The notes beneath the pieces were generated by a model that was given only the letters and a program-made list of their open reading frames with translations, was not told the DNA's origin and made no database searches. The position numbers and the translations under genes are program-made. A stretch of DNA of 49,622 nt from Akkermansia sp. (GTDB lineage Bacteria > Verrucomicrobiota > Verrucomicrobiia > Verrucomicrobiales > Akkermansiaceae), in the NCBI GenBank assembly GCA_030525455.1, contig JAUNER010000020.1:1-49622 (forward strand), written 5' to 3'. Numbering within the stretch: position 1 is the stretch's first letter; each line of letters begins with the position of its first letter. Shown piece by piece: positions 39,140 to 47,950 of this stretch.

Positions 39140-39162
39140 GTGTGAACAAAAATAATTCACAC
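39140..39162. promoter_or_regulatory. Inverted repeat between nifJ and phosphatase gene
   Basis: GTGTGAA (39140-39146) and TTCACAC (39156-39162) are perfect arms with a 9-base AT-rich centre. The arms resemble CRP/FNR or Rex half-sites, but the spacing does not fit either family. Confidence 0.45.
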
Positions 39163-39203
39163 AGTACTCTTGCATGGATAGGAGTGATTCGATAAGCTTG
39201 TTT

Positions 39204-39704
39204 ATGATGCCATCACATAAGCCGATACGTGTTCTTTTTGTTTGTTTGGGGAATATTTGTCGTTCTCCCTCTGCTGAAATTATTTTTAAGCATTTGGTTA
39301 GCCGTCAAAACCTCTCATCTCAAATTATCAGCGATTCTGCCGGTATTATTGAATATCATCGTGGTAGTTCTCCTGATGCTCGTATGCTTACGGCTTTAAA
39401 AAATTATGGCTATACTGACCCCGGCTTGAAAGCTCGTCCGGTTACTTTCCGTGATTTATCGGATTTTGATTATATCATCCCTATGGATTACCAAAATCTG
39501 CGTGATTTATCAGATATGGATAGTCGTGGAAGGTATACAGAAAAGTTTTTGCCTATGTGCAATTTTACCGAATCGTTTACGGATACAGAAGTACCGGACC
39601 CTTACTATGGTGGTACAGATGGGTTTAATCACGTTGTTGAATTATTGGAAGAAACTTGTGCGAATCTTTTGGAATTTATAAAAAGTAAGCATTCTCTTTC
39701 GTAA
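39204..39704 (+). CDS. Low-molecular-weight protein tyrosine phosphatase
   Basis: The product (166 residues from ATG 39204) has the P-loop VCLGNICRSP (C14-x5-R20) near the N terminus and the acid motif 'VPDPYYGG' near the end, both diagnostic. In bacteria these enzymes dephosphorylate tyrosine kinases of polysaccharide export or small phospho-substrates. No kinase gene adjoins it. ATG 39207 and 39174 are alternative starts. It converges on rnr. Confidence 0.92.
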   Translation: MMPSHKPIRVLFVCLGNICRSPSAEIIFKHLVSRQNLSSQIISDSAGIIEYHRGSSPDARMLTALKNYGYTDPGLKARPVTFRDLSDFDYIIPMDYQNLRDLSDMDSRGRYTEKFLPMCNFTESFTDTEVPDPYYGGTDGFNHVVELLEETCANLLEFIKSKHSLS

Positions 39705-39747
39705 GAGGGATGGGTGATGCCTTGTCTATTTCGGGAAAATCTGAGAA

Positions 39748-42009
39748 TTATTTTTTTCTTTTATTGCGAGTTTGAATAGGAGTGGGGATAAATCCTATTG
39801 GTTCAGAAGAATAGGTAGGCATAGATTTTAAGGCAAAATCTACCCATTGCTCATCTTTATCTACATGCGTGGGTATGACCCTGATGCGTTGGCCGATGGA
39901 AAGTGATTGCTGAGTATCGCGACACGTCCAACGTGCGGCATAGGGTTCGAAATACCAGTATCCGGGTAGTTTTTCGGGTTTGATGAGTCCTTTTAATTGG
40001 AGGCGTGGGATTTCGACCATAACTCCGAAATGTCGCACGTCAATAACGAGGGCATCGTGTTCGGTGGGGGATTCTGCATAGCATTGGGCTTCCAGCCAAT
40101 CAAAGAGTTTGAGGCGATGAGCTTCTTTTTCTGCGGCGGCGGAATTTCTCTCTGTGATAGAAATATGCTCAGCTGTATCGGTTAAGACGCCAAGTGGTGC
40201 TATGGATTTTTTCCCATCAGGGGGATTAGTGAGTAAATTTACCAGCGAACGATGCACAATTAAATCTGCATAGCGACGGATAGGACTGGTAAAATGACAA
40301 TAATTTGCCGTTGCCAGCCCGTAGTGACCTAATGGTGATGTGGCGTAACGAGCACGCATGAGGCTTTTTAGTAGAGCTAGCTTTAGCATTTGTTCATCCG
40401 GTGCTCCGGCAATGGATTTCATTAGGGCATTTAAGTACTGCCTTTGGTAAATGTCGTGTACGGGATGCCCGTATAAAGCACATAGGCGAGCAAACTCCAT
40501 AAGTTTGGCATCGTCTGGGTCTTCGTGAACTCGGTAAATTGTTGGTATATTATGATTTTTTAGAGCTAGAGCTACGGCTTGATTTGCCGCAAGCATACAT
40601 TCCTCGATGAGTTGGTGACTTTCATCATATTCCTCGGTGATGATGTCGGTGACACGACCATTTTCATCAAGAATGGCTCGGATTTCCGGGAAATCTAAAT
40701 CCAGAGCACCTTGATTATAGCGAATAGAGCGGAGTAGGGAAGCTAGACGCCAAGTTTCTCTAATCAGCTCAGGAATTTCACCCTCACCATGCCCTTGAAG
40801 CATATCGTAGGCTTCTTGGTAGGTTAGTCGAGCAGAACTGCAAATATAGGCATCAGCAAAACGCGAGGAGACCATGTTGCCTTGCTTATTGAACTTCATT
40901 TCGCAGACTTTTGTGAGGCGTATAATATGCGGACGTAAGCTACATAAATCATCTGACAGTTTAGGTGGAAGCATAGGGAGAACCCTATCCGGTAAATAAG
41001 TGGAATTCCCGCGTCGTCGTGCTTCTTTGTCTAATGCACTTCCGGGGCGAACGTAATGAGCGACATCGGCAATGTGAACGGCTAAAGTCCAGCCGGTTTC
41101 GGTTTTTTGGATGGCGATGGCATCATCAAAATCTTTTGCTGTGGCAGGGTCGATAGTGATGACTGTGCGGGTAGTCCAGTCTTCTCGACGATTTAGTTCA
41201 GAAATACTTATTTCTGTCGGTAGTGACGCTGCTTCGGCAACGGCCGGAATGGGGAAGTCTACGGCTAAATCGTATTTACGAATCACGGATTCTACGTCTA
41301 CGTTTGGCTCGTCCGGGTAGCCTAGTACTTCTATGAGCCGACCTGTGGGGGCTATGTTTGCTCCACCATGATGAATGGGCTCTAGGGTAACTAACTGTCC
41401 TGGTTTGACGATGCAAGTGGGTTTTTCTGCCAGTTCTATGTTTGTAGGTGCAGAAATTCCATCGCCCTGTACTCGTCCTTTTCCATTTTTGCTGGGTCGG
41501 TAAACACCTAGCCATTGTGAACGTGCACGAATGAGAATTTTTTCCACACGTGCTTTAAAATCGTCGCTGCATGGTTGGGAGCGTAGTCCTTTGATGTTTC
41601 GTCTGTTTTTGCTGGTGCGGTGCTCAATTTTTAGTGCGACTCTATCCCCATCTAATGCTCCGCATAAGCGATGCCTTTTTAATTCTAACTCAGGTATAGC
41701 ATCTGTGCCAATTCCGAATGATTGAGCAATGGTGTCGCCTGCCGCCGGAATGAATATAGCTTTTCCGGAGCGGAAAATGCGGATGGTGCCTTCTATTAAG
41801 TCTTGTCGTTGTCGTTTTAGGGCATATTTGCCTTTTGGAAGTAGTACAAGTCGCCCGGACTCTACAAGTGAGTCAATAATTTGCCGTAATTCTGCTCGTT
41901 GTTTAGACTCAATACCTAAATCTCGGCATAGTTCTGATTTGCTCCGTGGTTGGTACTTTGGAGATTCTAAATAATGCAATAGGATGTCAGTTAATGAATT
42001 GTCAAACAT
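39748..42009 (-). CDS. rnr: Ribonuclease R
   Basis: A 753-residue 3'-5' exoribonuclease: an N-terminal winged helix (SKSELCRDLGIESKQRAELRQIIDSL), cold-shock-type OB folds, an RNB catalytic domain with 'TIDPATAKDFDDAIAI' (the Asp cluster) and 'RRRGNSTYLPDRVLPMLPPKLSDDLCSL', and an S1 domain near 650-730 ending in a short basic tail. RNase R degrades structured RNA. A hairpin lies upstream (42029-42067). It follows the proline-rich protein gene on the same strand. Confidence 0.95.
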   Translation of the reverse strand: MFDNSLTDILLHYLESPKYQPRSKSELCRDLGIESKQRAELRQIIDSLVESGRLVLLPKGKYALKRQRQDLIEGTIRIFRSGKAIFIPAAGDTIAQSFGIGTDAIPELELKRHRLCGALDGDRVALKIEHRTSKNRRNIKGLRSQPCSDDFKARVEKILIRARSQWLGVYRPSKNGKGRVQGDGISAPTNIELAEKPTCIVKPGQLVTLEPIHHGGANIAPTGRLIEVLGYPDEPNVDVESVIRKYDLAVDFPIPAVAEAASLPTEISISELNRREDWTTRTVITIDPATAKDFDDAIAIQKTETGWTLAVHIADVAHYVRPGSALDKEARRRGNSTYLPDRVLPMLPPKLSDDLCSLRPHIIRLTKVCEMKFNKQGNMVSSRFADAYICSSARLTYQEAYDMLQGHGEGEIPELIRETWRLASLLRSIRYNQGALDLDFPEIRAILDENGRVTDIITEEYDESHQLIEECMLAANQAVALALKNHNIPTIYRVHEDPDDAKLMEFARLCALYGHPVHDIYQRQYLNALMKSIAGAPDEQMLKLALLKSLMRARYATSPLGHYGLATANYCHFTSPIRRYADLIVHRSLVNLLTNPPDGKKSIAPLGVLTDTAEHISITERNSAAAEKEAHRLKLFDWLEAQCYAESPTEHDALVIDVRHFGVMVEIPRLQLKGLIKPEKLPGYWYFEPYAARWTCRDTQQSLSIGQRIRVIPTHVDKDEQWVDFALKSMPTYSSEPIGFIPTPIQTRNKRKK

Positions 42010-42028
42010 TCACTTTGTATTATTATTT

Positions 42029-42067
42029 CACTTTACACCCTGTGGCTATGGTCAGGGGTGTTAAGTG
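42029..42067 (-). other. Hairpin upstream of rnr
   Basis: CACTTTACACCC (42029-42040) pairs with GGGTGTTAAGTG (42056-42067) with one T-T mismatch. There is no T-run, so it is not a simple terminator; it may be a leader structure of rnr or the 3' end of the preceding gene. Confidence 0.5.
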
Positions 42068-42081
42068 AGATAAAATGTTTG

Positions 42082-42702
42082 TTAAATTCCATCACGTAAA
42101 GCACGAGGTTTACCAAGGATTTCCTGGTAGAGGATGGCGTCTCGCAAGGCTTTTTTGCTATGTAGAGTATTTTTTAAGCCTATTGGTTGATATTGAGATG
42201 CTAGAGGCGTAGGGCTAGGCATTTGCGAGTGCTGATGTAATCGACTTAGAGCCACTCTTTCTACATCAGATAGAGAATTGATGGAGTTTTTAGCTTGTTC
42301 TGTGGCTTTTTTGTAGTGATCTAGTGTATAGCTGGCGGCTAATTCCGGTGATTGCCATTCCTGCTTAGGTTTGGGCATTTTTGCCGGGGCAAGGGATTTT
42401 TTAACTTGTTCTTCTATAGGGGCATGAGGCGGTGCGTACGATGGCTGCTGGGGCGGTGCAGATGGAGTTGGATTTTCGCGGTGCATTTCTGCCAGGATTT
42501 CTCGCATGGTTTTACGCGGTGCATCCGGCACTTTTTCTTTTTCAAAGATGACAGTATCTCCGGCAGACTCATCTGTTTCTGAGTCGCCTTTCATGGTCTC
42601 TATGACCTTTTTGATGAGATAGCCGATACCGATGATAAGCCATAGCCAGAACTTACCATCTGTATCATCGCTACTCGCAAGTATTTGGTTTAGAAAATCC
42701 AT
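42082..42702 (-). CDS. Proline-rich single-pass membrane protein, unknown function
   Basis: A 206-residue protein with one hydrophobic segment (about 17-33), an acidic stretch, a Pro/Gln-rich linker (about 77-115) and a conserved-looking C-terminal motif 'KKALRDAILYQEILGKPRALRD'. A C-terminal 'AI...EILG.PKALR' signature occurs in uncharacterised proteins of the PVC group, often next to membrane-microdomain genes. It is downstream of floA in the same direction with a 71-base gap holding a strong hairpin. Function unknown; a partner of FloA is a guess from position. Confidence 0.7.
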   Translation of the reverse strand: MDFLNQILASSDDTDGKFWLWLIIGIGYLIKKVIETMKGDSETDESAGDTVIFEKEKVPDAPRKTMREILAEMHRENPTPSAPPQQPSYAPPHAPIEEQVKKSLAPAKMPKPKQEWQSPELAASYTLDHYKKATEQAKNSINSLSDVERVALSRLHQHSQMPSPTPLASQYQPIGLKNTLHSKKALRDAILYQEILGKPRALRDGI

Positions 42703-42718
42703 GGTTGTTTCGGGTTTG

Positions 42719-42752
42719 AGTCGGCAGAAACAAGTGTTTATTTCTGCCGACT
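42719..42752 (-). other. Perfect hairpin between floA and its downstream gene
   Basis: AGTCGGCAGAAA (42719-42730) and TTTCTGCCGACT (42741-42752) form a 12-base perfect stem with a 10-base loop. No T-run follows on the minus strand, so it may stabilise or process the floA transcript. Confidence 0.6.
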
Positions 42753-42773
42753 TATTAATGAGATAAACCTAAT

Positions 42774-43817
42774 TTATTGAATTGTAGATGCAGATGGAGT
42801 ATCTGGCTTTGCAATAGCATCACGCATTTTTGTATCAGCGACAACGTTCTGATAACGTGCGTAATCCAAGACTCCTAAATTCCCATTGCGGAAAGCTTCT
42901 GCCATAGCCATGGGGATTTGGGCTTCTGCTTCCACCACCTTGGCACGCATTTCTTGTGTGCGGGCGGCCATTTCTTGTTCTGTAGCGACGGCAGCGGCAC
43001 GGCGAACTTCTGCTTTTGCTTGGGCAATTTGCTTATCAGCTTCGGCCTGTTCTGCTTGCAGGCGGGCACCTACGTTGCCGGCTACATCTACGTCGGCAAT
43101 GTCAATAGACAGAACTTCGAATGCGGTAGCGGCATCTACCCCTTTATCGCTTACGGTACGAGAGATAACTTCCGGTTTTTCCAGTACGTCTTTGTAGGAA
43201 AGTGCAGAACCAACGGCAGAAACGATGCCTTCACCTACACGTGCTACGACGGTTTCTTCTGTAGCACCCCCAACGAATAAATCCAAGTTAGTACGTACGG
43301 TGACACGTGCTCGTACGGCTACAGCGATACCATCGCGGGCGACAGCCGTGAGACGAGTTTGCCCTGTGCTGGGATTAGGGCAGTCAATTACTCGTGGATT
43401 AATGGAGGTGCGAACTGCTTCCAAAACTGTTTTTGCCGTGCCTTTTACTGCTAAGTCAATGGCACATGCTCGGTCAAATGTGAGAGGAATCCCTGCTTTT
43501 TCTGCGGCTATAAGAGCGAGTACGCAGTCTACGATGTCACCACCGGCTAGGAAGTGTGCTTCTAATTGGTCTGTGGTGATGTTAAGCCCTGCTTTTGCCG
43601 CTGTAATGCGAGTGTCTACAACGAGTGGATAGGGGACTTTTCGTAACCACATCCCGAGCATATTGCTCATGGATACCGGGGCTTTTGCTAATCTGGCACG
43701 TAGCCAAGTTTTGAAGAATTTAGCAATAATGGCGATAATCACAACCACCACAATGGCTAAAATAAATAGAATTATACCCGGCATAAATGAAACTTCTGCT
43801 AAAATGGAATCTATCAT
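42774..43817 (-). CDS. floA: Flotillin-like protein FloA (SPFH domain)
   Basis: A 347-residue protein with an N-terminal hydrophobic hairpin (about 13-35) and the FloA/YqfA core: '[18 protein letters not shown]', '[11 protein letters not shown]', '[42 protein letters not shown]'. A coiled-coil Ala/Glu-rich flotillin region (about 255-310) follows. FloA organises lipid-ordered membrane patches. It probably forms an operon with the proline-rich gene behind it. ATG 12 codons in is an alternative start. It is divergent from queA. Confidence 0.93.
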   Translation of the reverse strand: MIDSILAEVSFMPGIILFILAIVVVVIIAIIAKFFKTWLRARLAKAPVSMSNMLGMWLRKVPYPLVVDTRITAAKAGLNITTDQLEAHFLAGGDIVDCVLALIAAEKAGIPLTFDRACAIDLAVKGTAKTVLEAVRTSINPRVIDCPNPSTGQTRLTAVARDGIAVAVRARVTVRTNLDLFVGGATEETVVARVGEGIVSAVGSALSYKDVLEKPEVISRTVSDKGVDAATAFEVLSIDIADVDVAGNVGARLQAEQAEADKQIAQAKAEVRRAAAVATEQEMAARTQEMRAKVVEAEAQIPMAMAEAFRNGNLGVLDYARYQNVVADTKMRDAIAKPDTPSASTIQ

Positions 43818-43922
43818 GTCTAGATTAATACACTGGAAATATTAATGAGTAAAGAGAGAAATGTGTTTCAAATGCGTAAAATGATTGACCTTTTTGTCAT
43901 TTCATGGCAATTCCCTTGTGCC

Positions 43923-44900
43923 GTGCGTACGATTGATTTTGATTACCATTTACCGGAAGAACTTATTGCTGACCGCCCATTGCCGGATCGGGCCGCATCT
44001 CGTATGATGGTCATTCATCGGGATTCTGGTCTTATCGAGCATCGTCATTTTTCCGATTTGCCCGAGTATATTCGTGAGGGTGACCATTTGGTGCTTAATG
44101 ATACACGTGTCGTGCCGGCCCGGTATTTTTCAAATGATGGTTCTATTGAATTGGTGCGCACCAATGCTCTCAGCCCTTTGCTGTGGAAGTGTATGGTCCG
44201 ACCTGGTAGAAAAATGAAAATTGGGCGTACTGTTGCCATTGGTGATGCCATTGGGATTGTGGAGGGTATTGATGAGGAGGGGTATAGACTTATTAGATTT
44301 GACCGTGAGGTTGATGAGGAAACCTACGGCCGTCTGGCTTTGCCTCACTACATGAACCGCGAAAGTGACCCCTCAGATAAGGAGCGTTATCAAACAGTGT
44401 ATGCAAAACACGAAGGTGCTATTGCTGCCCCTACGGCTGGATTGCATTTCACGCCAGAGCTTCTTGCGTCTATTCCTCATAGTTTTCTGACTCTTCATGT
44501 TGGCGTTGGTACATTCAGACCGGTAAAAGTAGAGAATATTGAAGACCATCAAATGCATACCGAGCATTTCCATTTACCTGCTCAAACCGCACAAGCTGCT
44601 AATTCGGCAAAAAGATTGATTGCCGTAGGTACAACTAGTGTGCGTGTATTGGAACATGTAGCTTCTTCAGAGGGTTTGCCTCTTAGAGAAACAAACGGCT
44701 CTACGAATATCTTTATTTATCCACCCTATCAATACAAGGTAGTAGATGCATTAATTACAAATTTCCATTTGCCACAAAGTACGCTTTTGATGTTAGTGAG
44801 TGCTTTTGCTGGTAAGGAGCTTATTATGAGGGCGTACGAAGAGGCTGTGAAGGAACGTTATCGCTTTTTCTCTTACGGCGATTGTATGCTTATTTTGTAG
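43923..44900 (+). CDS. queA: S-adenosylmethionine:tRNA ribosyltransferase-isomerase
   Basis: QueA signatures are all present: 'DFDYHLPEELIADRPLPDRAASRMMV' at the start, 'LNDTRVVPARYF', 'TAGLHFTPELL', 'HVGVGTFRPVKVENIEDHQMHTEHF', 'GTTSVRVLEH' and 'FHLPQSTLLMLVSAFAG'. It makes epoxyqueuosine on tRNA. The frame is open upstream to ATG 43845 (351 residues). Homologues begin two or three residues before the DFxF motif, so GTG 43923 (325 residues) is preferred, but ATG 43872 or 43881 is possible. tgt is not adjacent. Confidence 0.93.
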   Translation: MRTIDFDYHLPEELIADRPLPDRAASRMMVIHRDSGLIEHRHFSDLPEYIREGDHLVLNDTRVVPARYFSNDGSIELVRTNALSPLLWKCMVRPGRKMKIGRTVAIGDAIGIVEGIDEEGYRLIRFDREVDEETYGRLALPHYMNRESDPSDKERYQTVYAKHEGAIAAPTAGLHFTPELLASIPHSFLTLHVGVGTFRPVKVENIEDHQMHTEHFHLPAQTAQAANSAKRLIAVGTTSVRVLEHVASSEGLPLRETNGSTNIFIYPPYQYKVVDALITNFHLPQSTLLMLVSAFAGKELIMRAYEEAVKERYRFFSYGDCMLIL

Positions 44901-44969
44901 CGTGGGTTTTGGGACATTGCGGAAATTGTGCTTGTTTGGTAGTGAACATTTTTGTTACTATCCCAGCCT

Positions 44970-45704
44970 ATGATTTTTCGTCGCTACCTAACTATTGGCT
45001 TTTTTGTAGCATTAACTCTTATTACGAGTTCATGTTCTACGGAACGTCACCTTTCGAAGATTCCAAAAACTCCATTTGCTCCAGAGAAACTTGAGCCATG
45101 GGGGGCTCCGTTTGATGGTCTTTGGTCAAATCCCAAAATCCCTAAGGAAAAACACTATTCTTGCTTGTATATCGCTCCGGTTAATCTGAATTATTTAGGT
45201 ACACCGGAAAAAGAACGTGAAAATGCCGCTTCTTATAAAGAGACGGCTAAATCCTTGGCTATGGAGTTACAAGCTAAACTAAAGTCTGAGTTAGCTGAAA
45301 ATCCAAAGGTGAAGGCAAAAATAACGTCTGATAAGGCAAAAGCAGATGTTACTTTGGAGCTCGCTTTTGTGCGTATGAATCCTACCATCGTGGCAGGGAG
45401 TATTGCTTCTGTCGGGAGTTCGTTTATCGTGCCTGGTGTCTCTCATCTTTTTACTGCCGCTTCAAAGGGCGATATGGCTATGGTGGGAGTGCTTACCGAA
45501 AGAGCTTCCGGTGTGAGGATTTGTGTTTTCGGTGATTATAAGGAAGATAAAGGCTCGCTTTTCGGTAGTGTTAAGGATTTTCAAAAATATGGTCACCACC
45601 ATCAGACCGTCGATATGTGGGCTTCTAAGCTCGCAGAGCTTATTTCGAAAGGCAGACATGGTAAAGTGTCTCCTGCTATTTGGATGAGTCTCAGTCCGTT
45701 TTAA
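44970..45704 (+). CDS. Lipoprotein of unknown function (DUF3313-like)
   Basis: From ATG 44970 the product has 244 residues. The signal peptide ends in the lipobox TSSC (C22 or so), then a soluble domain with 'WSNPKIPKEKHYSCLYIAPVNLNYLG' and 'ADVTLELAFVRMNPTIVAGS', ending in 'HHHQTVDMWASKLAELI'. The pattern resembles DUF3313/DUF4410-type outer-membrane lipoproteins whose role is unknown. It is followed by a strong terminator. The queA end lies 69 bases upstream. Confidence 0.7.
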   Translation: MIFRRYLTIGFFVALTLITSSCSTERHLSKIPKTPFAPEKLEPWGAPFDGLWSNPKIPKEKHYSCLYIAPVNLNYLGTPEKERENAASYKETAKSLAMELQAKLKSELAENPKVKAKITSDKAKADVTLELAFVRMNPTIVAGSIASVGSSFIVPGVSHLFTAASKGDMAMVGVLTERASGVRICVFGDYKEDKGSLFGSVKDFQKYGHHHQTVDMWASKLAELISKGRHGKVSPAIWMSLSPF

Positions 45705-45732
45705 TTTCTTTCCCGATACATTTTCTCTTCTT

Positions 45733-45766
45733 CTCTCCGGATTTTTAATCACGGAGAGTTTTTTTT
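45733..45766 (+). terminator. Terminator of the lipoprotein gene
   Basis: CTCTCCG (45733-45739) pairs with CGGAGAG (45752-45758), followed by eight T. Confidence 0.9.
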
Positions 45767-45960
45767 GCTTGGACACCAGTGTATACTGCACGATTGCATT
45801 GCCTTAAAACATAAGCAATTTCAATGGGTGCAAATAATTAACGATAGATGGGGTAAATTTCTACACAATCTGTGTAGAGGGCATGGGGGGGCTCGATACT
45901 CAACTCACATAGGTTATACTTTTGTTCGAAGATTTTGTAATATAATGAAATTGATAATTT
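45767..45960. other. Intergenic space left of the Rhs locus, with a hairpin
   Basis: No gene was seen. A perfect hairpin TCTACACA-ATC-TGTGTAGA lies at 45860-45878, followed by a G-run (45884-45891). It has no T-tract. It may be a small RNA part or a recombination site at the island edge. Confidence 0.4.
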
Positions 45961-46554
45961 TCATTGTTTTCTATGTCTATTTTCTAGCATATTTAAGATA
46001 TCCGGTGGCCCGAATGATTTAATGCAATTTTTGTATTTTGTGAGATATTTCGAATTATAGGAGTTATCCATTTCCAAGTTTTTTAAGACGATAAACGGAG
46101 TAATTAGTATTATAATAACGCTCAAAGATAATGTCATAATAAACTTTAAATTATTTATATTTATATATTTTAAGCACTCTTTTGTTAATAAAGCCGGTAA
46201 AATTATCGTTTGAAGTAAAAATACACCTCCTGAAATTAAAATAAATCCATAATATATTAAGTCTATGATGCAATTATCACTAGTAAGTGTATAAATATCA
46301 AAATAAAACGAAAACATAGTCCATATTTGAGTAACTAGGTATATATAAACCAAATATTTATAGTTTACATTTCTTAAAATATAAATAGGAAATAGTATAT
46401 AACACAAAATAGGGAAAATATAGAGTATATTTCCAAATATTTTATTCCATAAAATGGTACTTGGTATGATTATATCATTATATCCTAGCATCCCATAAAT
46501 AATATAAGATGCTAGGAAAATCAATATGGATCTTTTTTTACATGGTAGGTCCAT
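45961..46554 (-). CDS. Multi-pass membrane protein, candidate Rhs immunity protein
   Basis: A 197-residue, Ile/Leu/Tyr-rich protein with about five membrane helices. No family is recognised. Its start overlaps the end of the orphan Rhs gene by 17 bases, the position where immunity genes sit in Rhs and contact-dependent toxin loci. The base composition is very AT-rich (15 of 60 bases G+C at 46081-46140). Calling it an immunity protein is inference from position and overlap. Confidence 0.55.
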   Translation of the reverse strand: MDLPCKKRSILIFLASYIIYGMLGYNDIIIPSTILWNKIFGNILYIFPILCYILFPIYILRNVNYKYLVYIYLVTQIWTMFSFYFDIYTLTSDNCIIDLIYYGFILISGGVFLLQTIILPALLTKECLKYININNLKFIMTLSLSVIIILITPFIVLKNLEMDNSYNSKYLTKYKNCIKSFGPPDILNMLENRHRKQ

Positions 46555-47329
46555 CGTAAGTAATAATTTTACACCCGGTTATTCGCTTTAATCTTTCTTT
46601 AAGATAAATTGATTTACCTATGTAACAGGATAGGATTTCTACTGTACAGATACTACAGAATTTAATTCCTATAAACATAGATGAAATTTGTGTGTCACAT
46701 TTTCTTTCTGTTGGCCCTTCATATAAAATATCAATCCCCCATTGAACAGATGCCGTCTTATATTTTTCTTCATAATTTCCATGTCCGGCAACAGACAAGT
46801 ATTTGATACAATTCGTCTTCATGTGTAAATTTGGAGTAAAATCATTTTTAGAATGCAAAGTGATTTTTCCCCAATGTCCCCATCCCCATAATTCTTCACT
46901 TTTGTAATAAAGTTTATCATTTTGAGGAGTATTTGTGGTTGAGTTGATTTTGTTTAACAAAACAATGGCTTGGGCTTCTTCATATCCGGGGGCTACTAAA
47001 CCAAGAATATCATGTGCTTTTAATTTATTCCCCACAAAGCCATACAAATTCCGGCCACCTTGTTCGGCGATGGGGTCGCGGTTTATCCAGCGACCGTCGG
47101 TGGGGTTGTAGTGGCGGTAGTTGTAGTAGACTAAGGCTAATTCGTTGTCGTAGTATTCACTACTCCATTGGATGGGTTGGTTGATGTCTCCGTTGGTGGT
47201 GACGCTGCCGAACGAGGTGTCACTGTAGGCGGAGCAAGAGAAGTCAGCCCCCCTATTTGTTTGACACGAGATATAAGAATTGCATACCAAATTCCTCACT
47301 CTTGCGTTATCGCATATTTTCATTAGCAT
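46538..47329 (-). CDS. Orphan Rhs tip with variable C-terminal (toxin) domain
   Basis: A 263-residue product. Residues about 35-101 are the end of an Rhs core ('SAYSDTSFGSVTTNGDINQP' ... [34 protein letters not shown]), without the long repeat region. The first 30 residues are not Rhs-like, so a fragment has been joined to a new start. The C-terminal part (about 102-263) is the variable domain. It contains IKYLSVAGHGNYEE (H183) and VEILSCYIGKS (C235), a His-Cys pair each behind a hydrophobic strand as in caspase-like (clan CD) folds. This is inference; no family was recognised. The G+C-rich core tip contrasts with the AT-rich tail. Confidence 0.7.
   Translation of the reverse strand: MLMKICDNARVRNLVCNSYISCQTNRGADFSCSAYSDTSFGSVTTNGDINQPIQWSSEYYDNELALVYYNYRHYNPTDGRWINRDPIAEQGGRNLYGFVGNKLKAHDILGLVAPGYEEAQAIVLLNKINSTTNTPQNDKLYYKSEELWGWGHWGKITLHSKNDFTPNLHMKTNCIKYLSVAGHGNYEEKYKTASVQWGIDILYEGPTERKCDTQISSMFIGIKFCSICTVEILSCYIGKSIYLKERLKRITGCKIITYDGPTM
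47042..47123. repeat. Rhs tip repeat, copy 1
   Basis: An 82-base stretch repeated at 49541-49622 with about seven mismatches. It encodes the NYRHYN ... [17 protein letters not shown] tip. It is about 58% G+C over its first 60 bases, while flanking toxin DNA is near 25-30%. Confidence 0.9.
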
Positions 47330-47341
47330 TGCAAATTTATT

Positions 47342-47950
47342 TTACCAACAAGAATATGGAATCTCATAAATTAACATATATAATTTATCATCATTAGTTA
47401 TGATTAAGTCAATACTAACATATTTTTCTGATTTATCTTCTTTATTGAGAATAGTGTAACATTTTTTTATATCACTATTATTTAAAAGAGGAAATTTTTT
47501 TAGATTTAATATTTCATTTATCATTTCCAAATTACAATCTTCTTTTTGCTGGTCAAAGACATAGTAATTTTGTAATTTGATATTTTTTATTAAATCTTCA
47601 CAAGTTCTGATATTTTCATTTTTATAATAAGGACAAATACACCATGTATATATAGATTCATGATGAGCTCTCATAATCATGAATCTCGAAATTCTTTCTA
47701 TCCATAAATATGTTTTCTCCTGATAATCATATAATGTCATTCTATCATATATATGTATTTTATTTGATAAACAAAAATCCTTATATAAATCAATAGAATC
47801 TAACATTACTCTATTTTCCTTTAAAAAAAGTTTAATGTTTTTATTATACTCCTCCTCTAATACACTATTTCTATAGATTAGAAAACCTATTAAAATACTG
47901 ATTATTAAAAATAATAATGCTATTAACCCTGATTTTATCTTTTTCTTCAT
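47342..47950 (-). CDS. Single-pass membrane-anchored protein, unknown
   Basis: A 202-residue, Lys/Ile/Asn-rich protein with one N-terminal helix (about 8-27) and the rest presumably outside the membrane. It contains a 'YTWCICPYYKN' segment and four or more cysteines. Its start overlaps the preceding gene by four bases (ATGA type), and its stop lies 12 bases before the orphan Rhs start. Position suggests part of the Rhs toxin-immunity group. No homologue recognised. Confidence 0.6.
   Translation of the reverse strand: MKKKIKSGLIALLFLIISILIGFLIYRNSVLEEEYNKNIKLFLKENRVMLDSIDLYKDFCLSNKIHIYDRMTLYDYQEKTYLWIERISRFMIMRAHHESIYTWCICPYYKNENIRTCEDLIKNIKLQNYYVFDQQKEDCNLEMINEILNLKKFPLLNNSDIKKCYTILNKEDKSEKYVSIDLIITNDDKLYMLIYEIPYSCW

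Noticed and set aside
42886..43280. Plus-strand frames of 103 and 120 codons opposite floA
   Set aside because: Shadows of the Ala/Arg-rich floA coding sequence.
45765..46022. 85-codon plus-strand frame left of the Rhs locus
   Set aside because: No start signal, overlaps the end of the membrane protein gene, and composition is non-coding-like.
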